Positions 56,306 to 64,000 of a stretch of DNA of 64,000 bases are shown in pieces. The notes beneath the pieces were generated by a model, which saw nothing but the letters and a program-made list of their open reading frames with translations, was not told the DNA's origin and searched no databases. The translations under genes were made by a program, and so were the position numbers. Source of the stretch: Maribacter sp. (lineage in GTDB: Bacteria > Bacteroidota > Bacteroidia > Flavobacteriales > Flavobacteriaceae); assembly GCA_011050675.1 (NCBI GenBank), contig DRFI01000028.1, positions 186,001-250,000 of the forward strand, written 5' to 3'. How positions within the stretch are numbered: the stretch's first letter is position 1; each line of letters opens with the position of its first letter.

Positions 56306-57286
56306 ATGGATTATAACTTTAATAAATCGAGTTATACTATTGCTCTTGTACTATTTTCTCTGTTAAGCTTTAATGCATTTGCACAGAAAGAACCGCAGTA
56401 CACGCAATACATGTATAATATTGGTAGTTTTAACCCAGCTTACGTAGGTACCGTACAAACGCCTGAGTTATCTGGATTGTATAGAGCTCAGTGGATAGAT
56501 ATTCCTGGTGCTCCAAGAACTTTTCGTTTTGGAGCCAACTTACCTTTTAAAAATGAAAAAGTAGGTTTAGGAATTAATATTGTAAATGATGAATTGGGCC
56601 CAGCAACCCAAACCTATGCAGATATATCTTATTCTTATCAAATAATGGTAACTGATGAGACGAAACTGTCTTTTGGTATTGATGCGGGTGGTTCTTTTCT
56701 TAATGTAGATTTTTCTAAGGGAACTTTTGAAAACCCTGGTGAAAATCTTAGTGAGGAAATGCTGAGTAAATTCTACCCAACAGTAGGGGCTGGTGCTTTC
56801 TTATATTCTGAAGATTGGTATTTAGGAGCATCTGTACCTAATTTTTTAACCGAAGGTGTATATAATGATGAAATTGCATCTATAGTTGAAGATAAGCTTC
56901 AGTTTAACTTCATTGGTGGTTATGTCTTTGAACTTTCAGATAATCTTAAATTTAAACCTGCATTTTTGGTGAATACCATATCAGGTTCACCGGTCAACGT
57001 TAATTTATCGGGTAATTTTTTAATTTCTGATGTTGTTACTGCGGGTGTTTCTTATCGTTTAGAAAATGCATTTAGTGGATTGGCAGGCTTTCAAATATCC
57101 AATCAATTGTTTGCAGGGTACTCTTATGATTATAATACAAATTTACTTGGTGAATTTAATAATGGCTCACATGAAATTATTCTTAAATTCTATCTAGGAA
57201 GAAAAGGACCCTCAAAATCTAAAGGAAATAGTGATAAGAATGCAAAAGGTAAACCAAAGCAAATTGATTCGCCTCGATTCTTTTAA
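56306..57286 (+). CDS. PorP/SprF-family protein paired with the large surface protein
   Basis: A 326-residue outer-membrane protein: signal peptide (about 1-26, ending NAFAQ) and the typical start KEPQYTQYMYNIGSFNPAYVGT, followed by barrel strands (LSGLYRAQWIDIPGAPRTFRFGANLPF). SprF proteins are needed for secretion or attachment of the type B-sorted protein encoded beside them, as with SprB/SprF in Flavobacterium johnsoniae. It begins 8 nt after the surface-protein gene and is followed 11 nt later by the PorE-like gene. The C terminus is a short lysine-rich tail. Confidence 0.93.
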   Translation: MDYNFNKSSYTIALVLFSLLSFNAFAQKEPQYTQYMYNIGSFNPAYVGTVQTPELSGLYRAQWIDIPGAPRTFRFGANLPFKNEKVGLGINIVNDELGPATQTYADISYSYQIMVTDETKLSFGIDAGGSFLNVDFSKGTFENPGENLSEEMLSKFYPTVGAGAFLYSEDWYLGASVPNFLTEGVYNDEIASIVEDKLQFNFIGGYVFELSDNLKFKPAFLVNTISGSPVNVNLSGNFLISDVVTAGVSYRLENAFSGLAGFQISNQLFAGYSYDYNTNLLGEFNNGSHEIILKFYLGRKGPSKSKGNSDKNAKGKPKQIDSPRFF

Positions 57287-57297
57287 AGTGAACTAAA

Positions 57298-59208
57298 ATG
57301 AGATTTAAAATAATCATAGTATTTCTAGTTTTTATACCATTTCTAAGTACGGCTCAAGACAAAAAATCTAAAGCCGATAATCTTTTTTATGGATATCAAT
57401 ATGAAAAGGCAATAGCAGCTTATAAAAGTGAAATGCAAAAGGATTCATTGACTAATTATCAGTTATTGAATCTTGCAGATTCTTATTTCAGTACAGGTAG
57501 CTATGATAGTGCGTCTAAGCTTTATTTAGAAGTAAATAAGAATGACACTATCATGTCGGTCAACAGATTTAACAAGCTGTTACAAAGTCTTTCTAAGAAC
57601 TCAGAGAGAGAGAGAGTTAAGACTTTTCTTAGATCAAAAGCAGACAAATTATCCCCTGAACTTTTAGAGAATGCTGAGTTCAATTATAGTCTATTAGAAA
57701 TTCCTTCAAACAATGATGATAGTATTATACGTGGTTTGGGTATAAATAGTCCGCAAGGAGATTTTTCTCCTGCATTTTATAAGAACGGAATACTATTTAG
57801 TAGTAGTAGAGGGCGAAATGCGAAGAATGTTTACGAACCTACAGGTGAGTCATATTTAGATATTTATTTTGCTAGAATAAGTTCTAATAATCAGTTGGTA
57901 GATGTTGAACCTTTTAGTGAAATACCTGCAACTGAATTTCATAAATCTACACCTTACTATTCAGATAAACTGTCAACATTTTTTTACATTCTTTCAAACA
58001 CTGAAGAAGATGAGCTTAGGTATGATGATGATGGGAAGAATGCATTAGCTATAGGTACATTATCTGATACTGGAAGATTTAGATTTATACTAAAGGATTT
58101 AAGCACATCATTTTATTATCCTTACTATGATGATAACACGGGTCGGTTATATTTTGCAGCTAATTTTGATGATAGCTATGGTGGTACAGATTTATATTAT
58201 GTAAATACCAATAATGGGCAAATAATGTCTGCTCCAATTAATTTAGGTCCTAGAATTAATTCACCAGGTAACGAAATAGCTCCGTATATATTCAATAGAA
58301 GCTTATATTTTTCTTCTGATATTTTCTATGGTTTTGGTGGTATGGATGTTTATAAGACCAATATATTACCTAATGATTCTTATACAATTCCTGTAAACTT
58401 AGGAGAGGGGGTTAATTCTACGTCGGATGATTTTAGTTTTATTATTAAAGATGATGAAATAACTGGGTTGTCTGGGTTCTTTTCGTCAAACAGAAAAGGT
58501 GGTAAAGGTGGAGATGATTTATATGCTTTTAATTTTAAGAATGATCCAGGACTTAAGACTTTTGCTCTTGGTGGTAAGGTTGTTAACTTAAAAAATAAGG
58601 CGGGAATAAAAGGAGCTCAAGTTAGACTGTTGAATCAAAAGGGTGATATAATAAAAGAGGTAGCTTCTACTTCAGATGGTAGTTTTAGAGTTGAGGTACC
58701 TTGGTTGTCACAAATTACGATTCAAGCTATGAGTGATGGTTATTCAATTTTTTCAACTACGTATTCTGAGGAGGGTATGGAAGAAATTCAAAATGCTTCT
58801 TATAACATGGGACTCTCAAAGATGCAGGATTTGGTGACTGAACGTGAAGAGAAAACGGTGTTAAAGCTAAATAAGTTTTATTTTGATAAAGGTAAAACGA
58901 CATTAAACCCACAAGTGGAGACTGAATTAAATAAAGTGGTTGATGCAGTGGTACGTTTTCCACAAATGAGATTGAGAATACAATCTCATACAGATAGTAG
59001 AGGTAGTAACTCCTACAATAAAAAACTATCTCAGCAACGGGCAGATACTATAAAAGATTTTCTTTTGAAAAACGGTCTTAATTCAAGTAATATAATCGAA
59101 GCGGCCGGTTACGGTGAAGAGATGATTGTAAACAATTGTAAAAATGGAGCGTACTGTCTAGATTTTCTTCACAAACAAAATGAACGCACATTGTTTGTTG
59201 TGGAATAA
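57298..59208 (+). CDS. PorE-like protein: TPR, beta-propeller, CRD and OmpA domains
   Basis: A 636-residue protein with a signal peptide (about 1-19). The order of domains matches PorE of the T9SS: TPR helices (about 25-110), PD40-type beta-propeller (about 140-415; GINSPQGDFSPAFYKNGILFSSSRG, GGTDLYYVNTNNG), a carboxypeptidase-regulatory-like fold (about 422-492) and a C-terminal OmpA-like domain (about 515-636) with the peptidoglycan-binding pair D566 and R581 (HTDSRG, LSQQRA). It would tie its PorP/SprF partner to the cell wall. It is the last gene of the three-gene unit; the convergent NRAMP-like gene ends 19 nt away with no obvious terminator. Confidence 0.88.
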   Translation: MRFKIIIVFLVFIPFLSTAQDKKSKADNLFYGYQYEKAIAAYKSEMQKDSLTNYQLLNLADSYFSTGSYDSASKLYLEVNKNDTIMSVNRFNKLLQSLSKNSERERVKTFLRSKADKLSPELLENAEFNYSLLEIPSNNDDSIIRGLGINSPQGDFSPAFYKNGILFSSSRGRNAKNVYEPTGESYLDIYFARISSNNQLVDVEPFSEIPATEFHKSTPYYSDKLSTFFYILSNTEEDELRYDDDGKNALAIGTLSDTGRFRFILKDLSTSFYYPYYDDNTGRLYFAANFDDSYGGTDLYYVNTNNGQIMSAPINLGPRINSPGNEIAPYIFNRSLYFSSDIFYGFGGMDVYKTNILPNDSYTIPVNLGEGVNSTSDDFSFIIKDDEITGLSGFFSSNRKGGKGGDDLYAFNFKNDPGLKTFALGGKVVNLKNKAGIKGAQVRLLNQKGDIIKEVASTSDGSFRVEVPWLSQITIQAMSDGYSIFSTTYSEEGMEEIQNASYNMGLSKMQDLVTEREEKTVLKLNKFYFDKGKTTLNPQVETELNKVVDAVVRFPQMRLRIQSHTDSRGSNSYNKKLSQQRADTIKDFLLKNGLNSSNIIEAAGYGEEMIVNNCKNGAYCLDFLHKQNERTLFVVE

Positions 59209-59227
59209 CAACTTTCAAATACCCTGC

Positions 59228-60478
59228 TTAGAAGATTATCATATAGAAGTAATACAGTGCAAAACAAGTTAAGAATAGGATACCTGCATAGGTTAATAAT
59301 TTTAATTTCGTACCAGGCCAGAACCTAGGGTCGAGGTCACTACTGGTCACATTCTTTAAATTCATGTAGCCCACAATTGGCGCAACTATGAATGAAACAA
59401 AAGTAGCTAAAGCAACTAGATTGCCCATATTAGCACTGAATGCAGCAATAACTATAAAATTAATAATAGTTAATACAAGTACGGCTATTGCAAATGCGAC
59501 TTTGGTAGCGTACCATTTTCGTTGTGGTTTTAAAAGGCTGATTATATCCAAACTAACTCTAGCTAAAGCATCATGTGCTGTCATACAAGTACTAAACATT
59601 GTGGCAAAGGCAGATACTGCAATTAGAATATACGCCCATGAGCCTATATGTTCTGTGAATAAACGAACTACTTGGTCGGCAAAACTTACGGCATTGTTAC
59701 TTAATTGAATATTTGTACCATATAAGGTGTACCAGCCTATTACCATAAAAAATATGGCTAAAACTGCTGTTATGGTATAGCCAATATTAAATTCTTGTAA
59801 TGAATCTTTTAAGCTAGGTTTTTCTTGATTTTTCCATTTTTCAATACTCCATAAGCTAATCCAGCTAGATGCTTCAACACTTGTGGGCATCCAGCCTATT
59901 AATCCTATTAAGAAAAGTATACCTACTTCGTTGAATATTGGTGAAGGTTTGAAGTCTGCAACATGATTGACGGGACCCTTTGCCAATACTAGAATAGTGG
60001 TAGCCAATAAAGCAAAGAAAAGTACACTGACTACAAATTTTAAGCTTATTTCTAAAAATTTATATTTTCCAAAAATCAGAAGAATGCTTATTATTAAAAA
60101 CAAACTTAAAGCTACGATAGCTATTGAGCCGTGTCCTATACTAAAAAGATTAATAAATAGACCAGCGGTTACCGTGTATAGCGCAGCAAGAATAGTAAAG
60201 GTTGTAATAAAGGTAATTATAGCATAAAAATATAGATATCCCTTACCTCGATTAAGATAGCCTTCTATCAATGTTTTATTAGTAACGTTAGTATAGCGTA
60301 CGCCAAACTCAAAGAAAGGGTACTTTAGGATATTTGCTAAAATTATAGGGATAAACATTAGCCAACCATATTGGGCGCCGGCTTTGGTAGATAACACTAG
60401 ATGAGAAGTACCAATAGCCATGCTAGCAAACAAAAGACCTGGACCTAAGTTTTTTAGTATCTTTTTAAAATTCGGCAT
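59228..60478 (-). CDS. Divergent NRAMP-like transporter
   Basis: A 416-residue protein with about 11 membrane helices and the NRAMP/LeuT layout (LGPGLLFASMAIGTSHLVLSTKAGAQYGW at the start; LIGLIGWMPTSVEASSWISLW in helix 6). In ordinary NRAMPs helix 1 has DPGN and helix 6 has MPH, which bind Mn2+ or Fe2+. Here helix 1 reads AIGTSHL, so the metal-binding Asp and Asn are replaced, and helix 6 reads MPTSVEAS. The fold is clear but the substrate is not; it may not carry Mn2+. It is convergent with the PorE-like gene and 48 nt downstream of the SanA-like gene on the same strand. Confidence 0.8.
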   Translation of the reverse strand: MPNFKKILKNLGPGLLFASMAIGTSHLVLSTKAGAQYGWLMFIPIILANILKYPFFEFGVRYTNVTNKTLIEGYLNRGKGYLYFYAIITFITTFTILAALYTVTAGLFINLFSIGHGSIAIVALSLFLIISILLIFGKYKFLEISLKFVVSVLFFALLATTILVLAKGPVNHVADFKPSPIFNEVGILFLIGLIGWMPTSVEASSWISLWSIEKWKNQEKPSLKDSLQEFNIGYTITAVLAIFFMVIGWYTLYGTNIQLSNNAVSFADQVVRLFTEHIGSWAYILIAVSAFATMFSTCMTAHDALARVSLDIISLLKPQRKWYATKVAFAIAVLVLTIINFIVIAAFSANMGNLVALATFVSFIVAPIVGYMNLKNVTSSDLDPRFWPGTKLKLLTYAGILFLTCFALYYFYMIIF

Positions 60479-60526
60479 TATAATTTGGTTTGGTTGGCGC
60501 CTTTAAATGTAGTCTATTTAAATATA

Positions 60527-61162
60527 TTACTTTATTTCAATGGTTGCGCCATAAAATTTGGGTTGAGTATTTAGTACCATATCAATAAACACCTTAACTC
60601 GGGCTAGATACTCTCTTGTTTGAACCTTAAGCCCTTGACTGGTAGAGATATCTTGGGCGTTAAAACCAATGGCTTTTAGACCTTTTTGTTTAGCAATGTA
60701 AATGGCTCTTTCGTTGTGGAATTTTTGAGATATTACAGTTACTTCATCTAATCCAAAAACAAATTTGGCTCTAAACATAGAATCTAAAGTTCTAAAGCCA
60801 GCATAGTCCAAGAAAATTACATGGTTTGGTATACCAGCATTGATTAAATCTTTTTTTATGGTATTAGGCTCATTGTAATAAACACTTCCGTTATCACCAC
60901 TTACGAGAATAAATTCAATTTTTCCGGCTTTATAAAGAGCTGTGGCAGCATCTATCCGATAAGTATAATATGGATTTGGGGAGCCGTTTGTTAGGCGATT
61001 AGACGTGCCTAAAACAAGTCCAACGCGGTTGGTAGGTATTGTATCGGTATCAGTGTAAGTTTGTCCCTCAGCAGTGCTTGAAATAACTATATTACATACA
61101 AATATGACGAGAATTAATGCAACTAGTAGTAAGCCCGATATTTTGAGTAAAGTTTTCAGCAT
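60527..61162 (-). CDS. SanA/YdcF-family (DUF218) membrane-anchored protein
   Basis: A 211-residue protein with one N-terminal membrane helix (about 8-28) and a DUF218 domain: VGLVLGTSNRLTNGSPNPYYTYRIDAATALYKAGKIEFILVSGDNG, and later VTVISQKFHNERAIYIAKQKGL. E. coli SanA affects envelope permeability to vancomycin and detergents, but the biochemical function is not known. Start ATG 61162, which gives the hydrophobic N terminus. The same-strand NRAMP-like gene follows. The tRNA pair lies about 100 nt upstream. Confidence 0.85.
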   Translation of the reverse strand: MLKTLLKISGLLLVALILVIFVCNIVISSTAEGQTYTDTDTIPTNRVGLVLGTSNRLTNGSPNPYYTYRIDAATALYKAGKIEFILVSGDNGSVYYNEPNTIKKDLINAGIPNHVIFLDYAGFRTLDSMFRAKFVFGLDEVTVISQKFHNERAIYIAKQKGLKAIGFNAQDISTSQGLKVQTREYLARVKVFIDMVLNTQPKFYGATIEIK

Positions 61163-61227
61163 GCATTTGTAATGATAACTAAAGTTAATGAATAACTAAG
61201 AACTTCAATTTGAAAAGTATATAAAAT

Positions 61228-61265
61228 AAAAAACCCTTGAAAATCTTACGATTAACAAGGGTTTT
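61228..61265 (-). terminator. Terminator of the tRNA transcript
   Basis: On the minus strand, AAAACCCTTG (61265-61256) pairs with CAAGGGTTTT (61239-61230) around a 16-nt loop, followed by a T-rich stretch. It overlaps or abuts the last base of the encoded CCA of tRNA-Leu. Confidence 0.75.
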
Positions 61266-61351
61266 GGTACTCGAGGCGGGACTTGAACCCGCACGCCCCA
61301 AAGAGCACAGGATTTTAAGTCCGGCGTGTCTACCAATTCCACCACTCGAGC
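61265..61351 (-). tRNA. tRNA-Leu (anticodon TAA)
   Basis: On the minus strand: 7-bp acceptor stem GCTCGAG / CTCGAGT (one G-T pair), D arm (TGGAATTGGTAGACA), anticodon loop CTTAAAA with TAA, a long variable arm of the class II type (TGTGCTCTTTGGGGCGT), T arm GGGTTCAAGTCCC and discriminator A (61268). CCA appears to be encoded at 61267-61265. It reads UUA and UUG codons. Followed by a terminator and preceded by tRNA-Gly 43 nt upstream. Confidence 0.95.
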
Positions 61352-61394
61352 ATACTTGGCTTTAAATAAAAAATGCTGATGAACAACATTTCTG

Positions 61395-61466
61395 AGCGAA
61401 AAACGGGATTCGAACCCGCGACCTCCACCTTGGCAAGGTGATGCTCTACCCCTGAGCTACTTTCGC
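61395..61466 (-). tRNA. tRNA-Gly (anticodon GCC)
   Basis: On the minus strand: acceptor stem GCGAAAG / TTTTCGC, D arm AGCTCAGGGGTAGAGC, anticodon stem-loop CACCTTGCCAAGGTG with GCC, T arm GCGGGTTCGAATCCCGT, discriminator U (61395). CCA is not encoded (CAG follows). It reads GGC and GGU. Likely co-transcribed with tRNA-Leu. Confidence 0.96.
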
Positions 61467-61563
61467 AAATTTTTAAGAACGTGCATCTCCTAAAAGATGC
61501 GGGTGCAAATTTAATACAATTCTGTAAAAAGCAAAGTAAAAATGAACAAAAAAAATAAAAATA

Positions 61564-64000
61564 TTATGATGTTGCTTTTTTGTCCTTGGTTAACAGCCTT
61601 TTAATCTCATTTAATTTCATCAATGCCTCTACTGGTGTTAGGGTGTCAATGTCCAAATTTGTGATTTCTTCCTTAATTTCTTCTAATAACGGGTCATCTA
61701 AATTGAAAAAACTTAGTTGCATTTCGTCAGAATCACCTTTGAGTTTGTCGCCAACTTCTTCGTTTACGTGTTTGTTTTCTAATTTTTTTAAAATTTTGTT
61801 CGCTTTTTGAATTACCTGTTGTGGCATACCTGCCATTTTAGCTACATGTATTCCGAAACTATGTTCACTACCTCCTGGAACTAATTTTCTAAGAAATAAA
61901 ACGGTATCCTTTAATTCTTTTATAGCAACATTGAAATTTTTAATACGATTAAAGGTATTAGTCATTTCATTTAACTCGTGATAATGTGTAGCAAACATTG
62001 TTTTTGCTCTTGCTGGGTGCTCGTGTAAATACTCTGAAATAGCCCATGCAATAGAAATACCGTCATATGTGCTAGTACCCCTTCCTATTTCGTCCAATAA
62101 AACTAAACTACGCTCAGATAGGTTGTTAAGAATAGATGCGGTCTCATTCATTTCCACCATGAAGGTTGATTCGCCCATAGAAATATTGTCACTTGCACCA
62201 ACACGGGTAAATATTTTGTCGATTACACCAATTTTTGCAGTTTCAGCAGGTACAAAACTCCCCATTTGAGCAAGAAGCACGATTAAGGCGGTTTGTCGTA
62301 ATAAAGCCGACTTACCACTCATGTTTGGTCCTGTGATCATTATAAATTGTTGATTTGACCTATCTAGTTGTAAATCATTCGCAATATATTGTTCCCCTAA
62401 AGGCAATTGTTTTTCAATAACTGGATGTCTACCATTGGTTATTTCTAGATCCGTAGTATCGTTTAAGGAAGGACAGTTGTAGTTATTTTCTTTTGCCAAT
62501 TGGGCAAAGCCACATAGGCAGTCTAATTGTGCAATTAGGTAGGCGTTATTTTGAACAGGAGCAATATACTCTTGCATCCATACTACCAACTGAGAAAACA
62601 ACTGTTGCTCTAAGGTAGATATACGGTCTTCCGCACCTAGAATTTTAGCTTCATATTCCTTAAGTTCTTCAGTAATGTAGCGCTCTGCGTTTACTAGCGT
62701 TTGTTTACGTGTCCAAGTGTCGGGAACTTTATCTTTATGTGTATTTCTAACTTCTATATAATATCCAAATACATTGTTAGAGGCTATTTTAAGGGATGTA
62801 ATACCAGTTGCAGCAGTTTCCCGCTCTAACATGCTGTTCAAATAATTTTTGCCCGAAGTTGCTAATCCTCTAAGCTCATCTAATTCTTCAGAAAACCCCT
62901 TTGCAATAGTGCTACCTTTTAAAATATTAACGGGAGCTTCTTCGCTAAGCATTTCCTTTATTTTAGCCCTCAACAAATCGCAAGATTGTATTTGGTCGCC
63001 AGTTAGAGCTAAAGATTCATTTTTAGAAGCAGTTGCCAGTTGTTTAATCGGAATTAAGGCTTCTAAGGAATTCTTTAATTGAACAACCTCTTTAGGGTTT
63101 ACCTTACCTGTAGCAACTTTAGATATTAGGCGCTCTAAATCGCCCATCTGTTTAATATGGTGTTGAAATTTTTCTAAAACAACTTCTTCTTCATATAGAA
63201 AAGAAACTATTTGCTGTCTCCTTTTAATTTTTTCTAGATTTTTAAGGGGTAATGCCAGCCATCTTTTTATCATTCGGCCACCCATTGGTGAGATGGTCTT
63301 ATCGATAACATCTAAAAGTGTAACTGCATTTACATTGGTGGAATGATAAAGTTCTAGGTTTTTAATAGTAAACCTATCCATCCATATGTAATCATCTTCT
63401 GCAATACGTTGCAGTTTTGATATATGCTGTAATTGACGGTGCTGGGTTTCGCCTAAATAATGTAAAACGACACCAGAGGCAATAACACCGCAAGTTAAAT
63501 GGTCTACACCAAACCCTTTTAAAGTGTTTGTGTTGAAATGAGAGGTCAGGTTTTCGAGTGCATAATCTTCTTGAAATACCCAATCTTCTAAATAGAAAAG
63601 ATGGTGATTCTTACCGAATACATCTGTAAATTCTGTTTTATGTGCTTTAGAAATTAACACCTCGTTTGGAGAAAAATTCTGTAATAATTTATCAATTTGT
63701 TCTTCGCTACCCTCCGAAGTTAAAAACTCACCGGTAGAAATATCTACAAATGCAATCCCTATTTTCTTTCTTCCAAAATGAACAGCACAAAGAAAATTAT
63801 TTGTTTTCGAATTTAATATATCATCGTTCATTGCCACACCTGGCGTAACCAATTCGGTAACACCTCTTTTGACAATAGTTTTGGTTTGTTTAGGGTCTTC
63901 TAGTTGATCACATATGGCAACACGCTGACCGGCTTTTACCAATTTAGGTAAATAGGTATTTAATGAATGATGAGGAAAACCTGCTAATTCGGTTCTTTCT
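61564..64000 (-). CDS. mutS: DNA mismatch repair ATPase MutS (5' end outside the window)
   Basis: The frame is open to the right edge, giving 811 residues plus a truncated start; the first visible residues ([36 protein letters not shown]) belong to the N-terminal mismatch-binding domain I, so only about 40 residues are missing. Domain II, the lever helices and clamp follow. The ATPase has Walker [14 protein letters not shown], Walker [13 protein letters not shown] and [11 protein letters not shown]-terminal helix-turn-helix and short tail end the protein. MutS recognises mismatches and recruits MutL. The TTG at 63942 is internal, not a start. Confidence 0.97.
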   Translation of the reverse strand, partial: ERTELAGFPHHSLNTYLPKLVKAGQRVAICDQLEDPKQTKTIVKRGVTELVTPGVAMNDDILNSKTNNFLCAVHFGRKKIGIAFVDISTGEFLTSEGSEEQIDKLLQNFSPNEVLISKAHKTEFTDVFGKNHHLFYLEDWVFQEDYALENLTSHFNTNTLKGFGVDHLTCGVIASGVVLHYLGETQHRQLQHISKLQRIAEDDYIWMDRFTIKNLELYHSTNVNAVTLLDVIDKTISPMGGRMIKRWLALPLKNLEKIKRRQQIVSFLYEEEVVLEKFQHHIKQMGDLERLISKVATGKVNPKEVVQLKNSLEALIPIKQLATASKNESLALTGDQIQSCDLLRAKIKEMLSEEAPVNILKGSTIAKGFSEELDELRGLATSGKNYLNSMLERETAATGITSLKIASNNVFGYYIEVRNTHKDKVPDTWTRKQTLVNAERYITEELKEYEAKILGAEDRISTLEQQLFSQLVVWMQEYIAPVQNNAYLIAQLDCLCGFAQLAKENNYNCPSLNDTTDLEITNGRHPVIEKQLPLGEQYIANDLQLDRSNQQFIMITGPNMSGKSALLRQTALIVLLAQMGSFVPAETAKIGVIDKIFTRVGASDNISMGESTFMVEMNETASILNNLSERSLVLLDEIGRGTSTYDGISIAWAISEYLHEHPARAKTMFATHYHELNEMTNTFNRIKNFNVAIKELKDTVLFLRKLVPGGSEHSFGIHVAKMAGMPQQVIQKANKILKKLENKHVNEEVGDKLKGDSDEMQLSFFNLDDPLLEEIKEEITNLDIDTLTPVEALMKLNEIKRLLTKDKKATS

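Noticed and set aside
57603-57616. Short AG dinucleotide run in the PorE-like gene, possible phase-variation tract
   Set aside because: It has only about seven units, encodes ordinary residues (SERERVK) in frame, and is too short to suggest frequent slippage.
1-64000. Search for CRISPR arrays, insertion sequences, integrases, att sites, toxin-antitoxin or restriction genes
   Set aside because: No regularly spaced repeats, transposase motifs or defence-gene domains were seen; gene content and base use look uniform and chromosomal.

Overview
The window is AT-rich and densely coded DNA from a member of the Bacteroidota, almost certainly the family Flavobacteriaceae. Supporting signs are SprA and PorP/SprF of the type IX secretion system (T9SS), a secreted protein with a type B T9SS sorting domain, an alternative complex III (Act) fused by position to an aa3-type oxidase, promoters of the Bacteroidota type (TTG, about 20 nt, TAnnTTTG), and few Shine-Dalgarno sequences. 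I see no insertion sequence, prophage, integrase, rRNA or CRISPR array. This is mostly core chromosome.

Layout. 1-5057: end of an act operon (ActD tail, ActE, ActF) followed by cytochrome oxidase subunits II and I, closed by a strong terminator. 5190-14912: a GIN-domain protein, an acyl-CoA oxidase-like dehydrogenase, ruvB-queG, an SLC45-like sugar transporter, malic enzyme fused to a phosphotransacetylase domain, and ruvA. 14918-23762: sprA, gcvH, a VanZ-like gene and a tonB gene. 23849-24718: a secreted metallo-hydrolase. 24829-30061: oxidase biogenesis cluster with heme A-pathway farnesyltransferase, two subunit III genes, subunit IV, a cysteine-free SCO-like protein, SCO, a DUF420 protein and a 72-residue CxxC membrane protein. 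Together with the first locus this supplies most of the quinol-to-oxygen branch.

30179-39710: a large tripartite exporter operon with four stand-alone MacB-type permeases, two adaptors, one ATPase and one TolC-like channel, arranged as two similar permease-permease-adaptor cassettes around the single ATPase. 39792-44723: tsaB, an MscS channel, a YyaL/DUF255 protein, dodecin and a NifU-like protein with a doubled N-terminal domain. 44847-50742: an orphan PorP/SprF protein, a VWA lipoprotein, a TPR histidine kinase with its LytTR regulator, and a gamma-carbonic anhydrase-like protein. 50813: fabD. 51858-59208: a 1479-residue Calx-beta/DUF11 surface protein with type B sorting domain, its PorP/SprF partner and a PorE-like peptidoglycan-binding protein, which looks like a T9SS substrate-plus-helper operon. 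59228-64000: a divergent NRAMP-like transporter, a SanA-like protein, tRNA-Leu, tRNA-Gly and the 5'-truncated mutS.

The points most worth a second look are the doubled exporter operon, the cysteine-free SCO paralogue beside a normal SCO, the NRAMP-like protein that lacks the DPGN motif, and promoter elements so close to start codons that leaderless transcripts are implied. I did not find an obviously new defence or mobile system.
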